DNA of 18,701 nt, from the NCBI GenBank assembly GCA_020048935.1, contig JAIFLS010000003.1:1-18701 (forward strand). Reading direction: 5' to 3'. Position numbers and translations under genes: made by a program. The stretch is from a bacterium. GTDB taxonomy: Bacteria; Verrucomicrobiota; Kiritimatiellia; UBA8416. Shown here piece after piece: positions 7,843 through 13,868 of this stretch. Below the pieces are notes generated by a model that worked only from the letters and a program-made list of their open reading frames with translations, was not told the DNA's origin and did no database searches. Position 1 is the stretch's first letter. Each line of letters begins with the position of its first letter.

Positions 7843-9307
7843 AACCGTCAAAGCCAAACTCCAGACGCTGCCGGACAAGCCCGGCTGCTACCTGATGCGC
7901 GACCGCAACGGACGCATCATCTACGTCGGCAAGGCCGTCTCGCTGCGCAAGCGCGTTCAATCCTATTTCCGCGACGCCACCCTCAAGAGCGCCTCGCCGA
8001 AGCTGCGCGGCCTGGTGCGCAGCGTGCATGACATCGACATCATCGTCGTTCATAACGAGGCCGCCGCGCTGCTGACCGAGGGCGAGCTGATCAAGACCTA
8101 CCGCCCCCGCTACAATGTGGCATTCAAGGATGACAAGCGGTTCCTGCTGCTGCGGTCCGACCCGCGTAACGCCTTCCCGCGTTTCGATCTCGTGCGTATC
8201 CGCCGCGAGGACGGTGCCCTCTATTTCGGTCCCTACGCCTCGTCGCCTGCCGCGCGCTGCACGCTTGACTTTGTCGAGAAGCACTTCGGCATACGCAAAT
8301 GCGCACCGGCGCTGCCCGATGCCTCCACCTACAAGCATTGCATCAACGATATCGTCCGTTTCTGTTCCGCCCCCTGCATCGGACGCGTGAGCGCGGAGGA
8401 CTACCGGAAGCGGTTCGACGACGCCTGCGAATTCCTGCGCGGACGCCGGCCGGACCTGCTGGCCGATCTCCGCCGCCAGATGCAGGAGGCCGCCACCGCG
8501 CTCGATTTCGAGCGTGCCGCCGGCCTGCGCGACACGCTCCAGATGCTCGACCGCGCCATCCGCCAGCACGCCCGCGTCGCCCCGACCCCGCGCATGCGGC
8601 AAGACGCCGCCATCGAAGGCATCGAGGCCCTGCAGTCGCATCTCGCCCTGCCTGCCCTACCCCGCGTGATCGAGGCCTTCGACATCTCGAACATCTCGGG
8701 CACCTTCGCCGTCGCCAGCATGGTCTGCGCGGTGGACGGCATCCCCGCCCCTAACCGCTATCGCCGGTTCCGCATCCGCACAGTCAGCGGCAGCAACGAT
8801 CCGGCCATGATGGCCGAGGTCATCCAGCGCCGCATCCGCGGGCTACAGGAAAGCGGCTCGCCCTTCCCGGACCTGATCCTGGTCGACGGCGGGATCACCC
8901 AGCTCAAGGCTGCGCGCGCCTCGCTGGCCGAACGCGGGGCGACGGCCATCCCGACCGCCGGACTCGCCAAGCGCTACGAGGAGATCGTCACCGGAGAGCA
9001 GGCCCCGCCGCTGATGCTGCCAACCGACAGCCCCGCATTGAAGGTACTGCGGCGGCTGCGCGACGAGGCGCACCGATTCGCCATCACCTATCACCGCGAG
9101 CTGCGCAACCGACGCATCCGCGAGTCCGCGCTCGATGAGATCCCCGGCATTGGCGACAAGCGCAAGCAGCTTCTCCTGCAGCACTTCGGCTCCGTCCGCC
9201 GCCTCACCACCGCCGCCCCCGAAGCCATCGCCGCCATCCCCGGCATAGGCCCCGTCCTCGCCAAGCTTATCCACGACACCCTTTCAGCCAACCGCAGCGA
9301 CCAGTAA
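7829..9307 (+). CDS. uvrC: Excinuclease ABC subunit C, compact form
   Basis: UvrC makes both incisions in nucleotide excision repair after UvrB loads at damage. The 492-residue protein has a GIY-YIG nuclease domain (PGCYLMRD, IIYVGKA, LRKRV, TEGELIK), four cysteines placed as in the iron-sulfur cluster of UvrC, a UVR motif for UvrB binding ending AAGLRD, and an RNase H-like second nuclease with AFDISNISG, NDPAMM, LILVDGG and RDEAHRFA carrying the acidic residues and His. Two helix-hairpin-helix motifs (IPGIGDKR and IPGIGPVL) end it. E. coli UvrC has 610 residues. Here only about 20 residues separate the UVR motif from the second nuclease domain, where most homologues have over 100. ATG 7829 was chosen because the family N-terminus begins there; it overlaps the kinase by 14 bases, suggesting coupling. 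Confidence 0.95.
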   Translation: MQLPETVKAKLQTLPDKPGCYLMRDRNGRIIYVGKAVSLRKRVQSYFRDATLKSASPKLRGLVRSVHDIDIIVVHNEAAALLTEGELIKTYRPRYNVAFKDDKRFLLLRSDPRNAFPRFDLVRIRREDGALYFGPYASSPAARCTLDFVEKHFGIRKCAPALPDASTYKHCINDIVRFCSAPCIGRVSAEDYRKRFDDACEFLRGRRPDLLADLRRQMQEAATALDFERAAGLRDTLQMLDRAIRQHARVAPTPRMRQDAAIEGIEALQSHLALPALPRVIEAFDISNISGTFAVASMVCAVDGIPAPNRYRRFRIRTVSGSNDPAMMAEVIQRRIRGLQESGSPFPDLILVDGGITQLKAARASLAERGATAIPTAGLAKRYEEIVTGEQAPPLMLPTDSPALKVLRRLRDEAHRFAITYHRELRNRRIRESALDEIPGIGDKRKQLLLQHFGSVRRLTTAAPEAIAAIPGIGPVLAKLIHDTLSANRSDQ

Positions 9308-9408
9308 GGGGGTGATGCGGAGGTAGGCCGTTACCGCAGACCGAATGGACTCGGGACAGAAGCCTACGACTTCATGTTTCGCGTACCCACGAGATTCCAT
9401 ATAGCGAT
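9308..9408. other. Convergent gap between uvrC and the anti-sigma gene
   Basis: One hundred and one bases between two converging genes. I see no convincing terminator hairpin with a T run on either strand, no GGAC...GTCC palindrome like those elsewhere in the window, and no open frame with a ribosome site. Confidence 0.5.
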
Positions 9409-9897
9409 TCAATCGTTCAAGGCGATCAGAATGGTATCCGTGTCCAAACCCGTGCAGTTAAGCAGGGCGTCGACGGCACCTTTCGTGTCCTCCGCCATGA
9501 GCATGATTTCCCTGGCAAGCGGGTTATCCGGCAATAGGCTCGCCGTCGTCTCGGCGATCTGGTCCACCTCGGCGATGAGCCACTCGCCGTCGGCAGGCCT
9601 CACCGGTTCGGGGCGGTCATCTAGCAGGAAGAACCCGGCGACGATAAGGCAAAGCATGGCCGGAACAAACACCAGCGCGTTTCTCATGATCGGCGCGGAC
9701 CTCGGCACTAGCATTAAATCCGCCATACATCCGGCATCCGGAGCGTCATTGACAAGTCGATGCGTGAGCGCATGCGACAGATCGTGGAACCGCCGGCAGC
9801 CGGGGCAGGCGACGATATGACGCCGTACAAAACCTGGATTGTCCCTGTCTGAGTCTAAGGCATTGGAGATCATGAACCGGATCATCGTGCAGAACAT
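9409..9897 (-). CDS. Transmembrane anti-sigma factor with zinc-binding motif
   Basis: Predicted inhibitor of the sigma factor encoded immediately upstream. The 162-residue protein has His27-x3-Cys31-x2-Cys34 (in RRHIVACPGC), the zinc-associated anti-sigma signature, in its cytoplasmic N-terminal part. One membrane helix follows at about 72-92, then a 70-residue extracytoplasmic tail of no recognised family. ATG 9897 is chosen because it overlaps the sigma factor's TAA stop as TAATG, the usual coupling for a sigma/anti-sigma pair. The frame is open upstream, but that part is a shadow of the sigma gene. By family analogy the tail may sense an envelope signal and the N-terminus hold the sigma factor at the membrane. 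Confidence 0.85.
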   Translation of the reverse strand: MFCTMIRFMISNALDSDRDNPGFVRRHIVACPGCRRFHDLSHALTHRLVNDAPDAGCMADLMLVPRSAPIMRNALVFVPAMLCLIVAGFFLLDDRPEPVRPADGEWLIAEVDQIAETTASLLPDNPLAREIMLMAEDTKGAVDALLNCTGLDTDTILIALND

Positions 9898-10484
9898 TAT
9901 CTGGACCCTCCTTGAATGGGCCGGTTGCCGGTCATCTCCCTGACCAGTGCCATCCGTCCCCTGTGCAACAGGACTTTGACATAGACCTGCGATATCTCCA
10001 TCCGTCTCGCGGTTTCCTTTACCGTGAGGCCTTCGCCGTATCGGAACCAGAGGGCGGTTGCCTGATTCCGGGGCAGGAGCGTGCGGGTCTGCTCCCATAG
10101 ATTCCGATCCTCCTCCTGCTGCACCAGTACGGTTGCTGGATCCCGCTCATCCACCATTTCGATCACATCGACCGGTACATCGATACGCTTGCGATGATGA
10201 CTGTAGGAGAGTCGTGCGGCGATCGTGAAAAGCCAGGTCTTGAAACTGTACTGCTCGTTGAACTGATGGAGCTTATCATATGCCCTGATGAAGGTATCCT
10301 GCACCAGGTCTTCCGCATCCTGCCTGTTGCGCACTCGCTGGTTGATGAACGCCAGCAGCGGTTTTGAATAGCGCCGGACGAGCTCCTCGTAACAGTCCGC
10401 GGAGCCGGATACCGCATGGGAAGCCAGCTCTGCGCAACTCAAGGCATCCGTTTTCAATGTGTCCGTTGTGGCCATTGTACTCAC
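9897..10484 (-). CDS. ECF-family RNA polymerase sigma factor
   Basis: Group IV (extracytoplasmic function) sigma factor of 195 residues. Region 2 lies at about 34-101, with LVRRYSKPLLAFINQRV and the typical DAEDLVQDTFIRAY core-binding and melting stretch. Region 4 lies at about 128-180, with LPRNQATALWFRYGEGLTVKETARRM and a helix-turn-helix ending VKVLLHRGRMAL. Regions 1 and 3 are absent, as usual in this class. The start is GTG 10484, with AGAGG about nine bases upstream; ATG 10475 is an alternative. It begins 15 bases after the stop of the secreted protein gene and its stop overlaps the anti-sigma start. It probably drives its own operon from the ECF-like promoter at 11537-11563. Its other targets are unknown. 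Confidence 0.93.
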   Translation of the reverse strand: MSTMATTDTLKTDALSCAELASHAVSGSADCYEELVRRYSKPLLAFINQRVRNRQDAEDLVQDTFIRAYDKLHQFNEQYSFKTWLFTIAARLSYSHHRKRIDVPVDVIEMVDERDPATVLVQQEEDRNLWEQTRTLLPRNQATALWFRYGEGLTVKETARRMEISQVYVKVLLHRGRMALVREMTGNRPIQGGSR

Positions 10485-10499
10485 GAAAGAGGACCTCTG

Positions 10500-11468
10500 T
10501 TACTGATCCGCCGGGACCTGCTTTTCCAGGCGGGGAGGCCTGCGCTGATGACGTTTCTCCATCCTCTGCCTCACGAACTCCATAAACGTCTCCGCATCCT
10601 GCCTGAACGAGAGCTTCACGATCTGGCCATCGGTGTTGATCTTAAACGCATTGACCATCCCAGCCATGGCGGGATCGTCTGCCGCGCCAAGCATGGCGAA
10701 CGAGAGCATGCCTGTTAAGGCGTTGTTGATCAGGACAGCCTTGTCGGCAGCCTCCGCACCCATCTCCGCCTCGATCACCATAATCCCGTCGGTCTCCGCC
10801 GCAGCCAGAGTGAGACTGACCGCGTTCTTGAAAAACTGCGCCTTAGGGTTCTGGACTCCCTTGCCGTCGAACTGGTCGGCGTACACCATCATGAAGACAT
10901 CAGGGGAAACCTCCGGGACGACAATCCCGTCACGGTTCGCTTTCAGCGATGGCGCCTTCATATCCAGGACGTCGATAGCGGCCTTGACGGTGGCCGCTGC
11001 CTTGCCGAGGATGACGGTGCCATCGTCATAGAAGGCGCACGAACCTTCCCGGTCGTGCCCGCCGCGATTGGCTTTCCAGGTATGGATCGTGCGGGCACCG
11101 TACGGTTGGGAAGCATGCGTCTCGTTCATCTCGAGCATGGCCGTGGCCTTCCGTGGGTCGAGGAGGCCCCTTATGATCATCGCTCCGTTCCCCTGGTTGT
11201 AGCCGGTACCGTAGGCGGTGACGCTGTCGATATCCTCAAGAGGGTTGAACCCGAGCATGGCGGAGGCGACTGCGATCCTGGCCGCAGCCTTGGCGTGTTC
11301 CGGGGTTGCGGTGATCATCTGGTGCAATTCCGTGGTGCGGTACTTTTCCCAGTCGAAATGCACAATCCACCTGGCATCCGAGGCGATGTCGGCCTTGTTC
11401 AGGGGGCCGGCCTGGACTGAACCGATGACCATCATACCAAGTACCGTTGCTGTAAACATCTTCATCAT
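10500..11468 (-). CDS. Secreted protein of unknown function, first gene of the ECF sigma operon
   Basis: A 322-residue protein with a signal peptide (about 1-20, MMKMFTATVLGMMVIGSVQA) and no later membrane helix, so probably periplasmic. I cannot assign a family. The body alternates predicted strands and helices, with a segment reading GFNPLEDIDSVTAYG near 75-89 and a second half of similar texture, which suggests two related subdomains. The C-terminus is very basic (MEKRHQRRPPRLEKQ). The ATG has AGAAGGAGA just upstream, the best ribosome site of the operon. As first gene it should be the most abundant product when the sigma factor is active. It may be the stress effector, or a partner of the anti-sigma tail. 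No function is claimed. Confidence 0.8.
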   Translation of the reverse strand: MMKMFTATVLGMMVIGSVQAGPLNKADIASDARWIVHFDWEKYRTTELHQMITATPEHAKAAARIAVASAMLGFNPLEDIDSVTAYGTGYNQGNGAMIIRGLLDPRKATAMLEMNETHASQPYGARTIHTWKANRGGHDREGSCAFYDDGTVILGKAAATVKAAIDVLDMKAPSLKANRDGIVVPEVSPDVFMMVYADQFDGKGVQNPKAQFFKNAVSLTLAAAETDGIMVIEAEMGAEAADKAVLINNALTGMLSFAMLGAADDPAMAGMVNAFKINTDGQIVKLSFRQDAETFMEFVRQRMEKRHQRRPPRLEKQVPADQ

Positions 11469-11536
11469 CAGATTCTCCTTCTGTCATTCTTGCCTTGCGG
11501 CGTCTAGTGAAACATGGACGCGCGTCTATCTCACTA

Positions 11537-11563
11537 TACGCAATAACATAGCGAAAGGTTACA
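11537..11563 (-). promoter_or_regulatory. Candidate ECF-type promoter, probably autoregulatory
   Basis: On the minus strand TGTAAC (11563-11558), a 17-base spacer and CGTA (11540-11537). This closely resembles ECF promoters with an AAC core at -35 and CGTA or CGTC at -10, such as those of B. subtilis SigW and SigX. It lies about 70 bases upstream of the first gene of the operon encoding the ECF sigma factor, as expected for self-activation. An overlapping TATAGT could act as a sigma-70 -10 element, but there is no matching -35 at 17 bases. Confidence 0.5.
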
Positions 11564-11643
11564 GCAGATGCGAGCTAACAGGAAAATCCGGCACGAGCTG
11601 GACCTTCAAGGATTATGGTTGTCCTCACGGAGGAAGAACTCGC

Positions 11644-11671
11644 TTGATCGATTGGTGCGACATGGTATGCT
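11644..11671 (+). promoter_or_regulatory. Candidate promoter for the metallophosphoesterase gene
   Basis: TTGATC (11644-11649), a 16-base spacer and TATGCT (11666-11671), each matching 4 of 6 consensus bases, with an extended -10 TG one base before the -10 hexamer. The predicted leader is about 29 bases and contains the AAGGGA ribosome site. Pattern match only. Confidence 0.35.
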
Positions 11672-11706
11672 GTGCGTCATCGTCAATCGAATCATGAAGG
11701 GAATCC

Positions 11707-13185
11707 GTGCGTTACGCGTTTGTATCCGATATTCATGCCAACCTGCAGGCCTGGAATGCCGTCCTGACGGACATCGCCATCCAGCGGGTCGACCGCATCC
11801 TGTGCCTCGGTGACACGGTCGGCTACGGCCCGAACCCGTCTGAAGTGCTCGCCTCGCTGTACCGCCATGTGGATGGCTTCTGCATGGGCAACCACGATGC
11901 GGTCGTCTGCGGCAAGCTGGATGTAAGCCTGTTCAACGACCACGCCCGCAAAATGATCGAATGGACCCGCAGCCATCTGGCCGACAAGGCGGTCCGGTTC
12001 CTGGCCGGGCAACCGCTGACGATTTCCGGACCGGGATTCCGCTGCACCCATGGCGATTTCACCGAACCGGCCGCCTTCCACTACATCGAGGACACAACCA
12101 GCGCCGCCCCGAGCTGGCTGGCAGTCGAAGAACCGCTGCTGTTCTGCGGGCATACGCATGTGCCGGCACTGTTCGTGATCGGCAAGAGCGGCACCACGCA
12201 CTCGCTGCAGCCTCAGTCATTCGTGCTGGAGCCGGGCAAGCGCTATCTCGTCAACCCCGGCTCGACCGGTAATCCCCGCAGCGGCGATGCGATGGCGACG
12301 TACTGCATCTATGACAGTGCCGCTGGCAGCGTGCGCTGGCAGACCGTCCCGTTCGACCTGGATGCCTGCCGCGCCGCCATCCGTGCGTCCGGACTGAATG
12401 AGGCCGACACCGGCTTCCTTGCCCTGGATCCTCGCCGTCGACTGGCCGCCGTGCGCGAGGCGGTTGACTTCTCACCCGCACGCAACGAGGCGGAGCAGGC
12501 AAAGGGGGTCATGGCGGTCAGCGAACTGGCGCGTCTAAGCCGGACCGCGCAACGCTGGAAACGCGCCGCTGTTGCAGCCATGGTTATCGGCACAATCAGC
12601 GCGGCAGCCGCGATCGGCATCACGTTGCTACGCCCCCCGGCGGCAGCCAGCGGGCTGCTGCTTCCGCCGGAAGAACTGGCGGCGGCCATGCCAGCGTCTG
12701 TCGCGGGCAACTGGCTGCCCCCCTTCCCTGCCGCCACCGACGGGCAGGCGCTTCCCGGCTGGCGTGTGCGGATCGACCGCCCGGAAACAACCGCATTGAC
12801 AATGCAACCGGACGAAGGTAGCGGGCATTCACTATCGATCGTCATCACCGGTGATGCCCCGGCCCGTTTCCGGATCGAGTCGGTTCCGGTGCGGGTTCCC
12901 CGATCAGGCCCGGGGCGGTTCACGCTACGCTCGAGGCTGGAACGACCGGAGGGATTCATCGGTTCTGTGCGCTTTGCCGTGGAACAGCTCGGACCGGCAG
13001 AAGCGGGAGCATATCCTGTGCTGATGCGCGAGACAAAGGACCCGCCTGCGGTCAGCCCGCAAATCCGCTTCACGACTGAAGACAGCAAGATCATCCCCTC
13101 CGCGCGGTTCGTGCGCCTGGTGATCGAGGGCGAGCACAGCGGCACCGCCGTCATCGGGTCACCCGAACTAACCCCGGCAGAGTAG
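11707..13185 (+). CDS. Membrane-anchored calcineurin-like metallophosphoesterase with extracytoplasmic C-terminal domain
   Basis: The first 215 residues are a complete YfcE-like metallophosphoesterase: SDIHAN (7-12), LGDTVGYGP (34-42), GNHD (61-64), HGDF (115-118) and GHTH (148-151) carry the two-metal site, followed by VNPGSTGNPR. A linker leads to one membrane helix (about 286-308) preceded by RWKR, predicting the enzyme in the cytoplasm and the remaining 180 residues outside. That outer part begins with a Pro/Ala-rich stretch and looks all-beta; I do not recognise it. The start is GTG 11707, with GAAGGGA six bases upstream. Possible substrates are phosphodiesters or phosphoproteins, unresolved. 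It diverges from the ECF operon and converges on the protease operon. Confidence 0.85.
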   Translation: MRYAFVSDIHANLQAWNAVLTDIAIQRVDRILCLGDTVGYGPNPSEVLASLYRHVDGFCMGNHDAVVCGKLDVSLFNDHARKMIEWTRSHLADKAVRFLAGQPLTISGPGFRCTHGDFTEPAAFHYIEDTTSAAPSWLAVEEPLLFCGHTHVPALFVIGKSGTTHSLQPQSFVLEPGKRYLVNPGSTGNPRSGDAMATYCIYDSAAGSVRWQTVPFDLDACRAAIRASGLNEADTGFLALDPRRRLAAVREAVDFSPARNEAEQAKGVMAVSELARLSRTAQRWKRAAVAAMVIGTISAAAAIGITLLRPPAAASGLLLPPEELAAAMPASVAGNWLPPFPAATDGQALPGWRVRIDRPETTALTMQPDEGSGHSLSIVITGDAPARFRIESVPVRVPRSGPGRFTLRSRLERPEGFIGSVRFAVEQLGPAEAGAYPVLMRETKDPPAVSPQIRFTTEDSKIIPSARFVRLVIEGEHSGTAVIGSPELTPAE

Positions 13186-13199
13186 GGCCGTGCTCATTA

Positions 13200-13233
13200 C
13201 GGGAGGGACAGCGTCTCGCTGTCCGACCGCCCG
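13200..13233. repeat. Intergenic palindrome GGACAGCG / CGCTGTCC with outer CGGG/CCCG
   Basis: A perfect 8-bp inverted repeat with a 3-base loop (13206-13224), extended by CGGG at 13200 and CCCG at 13230. It starts 14 bases beyond the phosphoesterase stop, in a convergent gap, so it could serve as a transcription terminator. No T run follows closely. It shares GGAC...GTCC ends and the GTCCNNCC flank with the palindromes at 4569 and 13289. Confidence 0.6.
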
Positions 13234-13288
13234 ACTAACCACGCTGCTTTTCAAGAAAGGCTCCGCCATTCACCTTCTCATGCGCAAC

Positions 13289-13308
13289 GGACGCCGAGGA
13301 CGGCGTCC
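13289..13308. repeat. Intergenic palindrome GGACGCCG / CGGCGTCC
   Basis: A perfect 8-bp inverted repeat around a 4-base AGGA loop. Its left arm overlaps the first of three direct copies of CAACGGAC (13285-13292, 13316-13323, 13332-13339). It lies 48 bases beyond the stop codon of the protease operon's last gene, so it may act as its terminator or as a mobile palindromic element of the same type as those at 4569 and 13206. Confidence 0.6.
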
Positions 13309-13355
13309 ATCCCAACAACGGACGCTCCCAGCAACGGACTCCCGTGTCATAAATG

Positions 13356-13868
13356 CTATGGTTGGTCGCCCGAGACGGGATCGGTCACAGGGGTCGGTTT
13401 CTCTGCCGGACGAGGTAGAAGGGCAGAGCGCCGCATCTTGCGACGGTCGGCAAAGTTCCAGCCGGTCACGTCCCACGGTTGCTTGCGCTCACTGCCATAA
13501 TACTTCAGCAATCCCAGCGGCGTCATTAGTGATCCCCCCTTTTCCGCATCGTCGACCGGCCTGCCATCCTTAAGCAGCTTCCCCTGCTGGCCCTCACTGC
13601 GTGTATCAGGGTTCAGGAACGTGATCTCCAGCGTCCACGTTTCCCGTGCATACACATAGACATCCTGGCCGCGCCACTCCCCCATGACTTCATCGACATG
13701 ATTGGTTGAAGCCGCCTCCGCATCCCCCGTCATGCCCCCCCCTGCCTTCACTCCGGCTTCTGTTACCGGTTCCGCGCTCACCGCCGGTCCAGCTTGCAAC
13801 GCCTGTTCAGCCCGAACGCCCGACGCCGCCAATGCCCCCGTCAGCCCCATGCACAACAACAGCCTCAT
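13356..13868 (-). CDS. Small secreted protein of unknown function, last gene of the protease operon
   Basis: A 170-residue protein with a clear signal peptide (1-20, ending GVRA). The following stretch is low-complexity and Ala/Gly/Glu-rich (about 21-57). A compact core with several Trp and Tyr residues follows (about 58-145, including WRGQDVYVYARETW and PLGLLKYYG), then a basic, Pro-rich tail. No known family is recognised. Its ATG overlaps the protease stop codon as ATGA, and a strong AAGGAGGAGAA ribosome site lies inside the end of the protease gene, so it is probably translated at high level in step with the protease. A secreted partner, inhibitor or substrate of the protease is an inference from position alone. 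Confidence 0.75.
   Translation of the reverse strand: MRLLLCMGLTGALAASGVRAEQALQAGPAVSAEPVTEAGVKAGGGMTGDAEAASTNHVDEVMGEWRGQDVYVYARETWTLEITFLNPDTRSEGQQGKLLKDGRPVDDAEKGGSLMTPLGLLKYYGSERKQPWDVTGWNFADRRKMRRSALLPRPAEKPTPVTDPVSGDQP

Noticed and set aside
9324..9367. Inverted repeat GTAGGC ... GCCTAC in the gap after uvrC
   Set aside because: Six-base arms with a loop of about 30 bases and no T run; too weak to call a terminator.
9898..10098. Upstream extension of the anti-sigma frame
   Set aside because: It is a shadow of the sigma factor gene; ATG 9897 overlaps the sigma stop and starts just before the zinc motif.
11616..11629. Small hairpin TCCTC-ACG-GAGGA upstream of the phosphoesterase gene
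   Set aside because: Five-base stem, no conserved riboswitch features, and it lies upstream of the predicted transcription start.
12251..13154. Minus-strand frames opposite the phosphoesterase C-terminal half
   Set aside because: No ribosome site or recognisable motif; they follow from high GC content.
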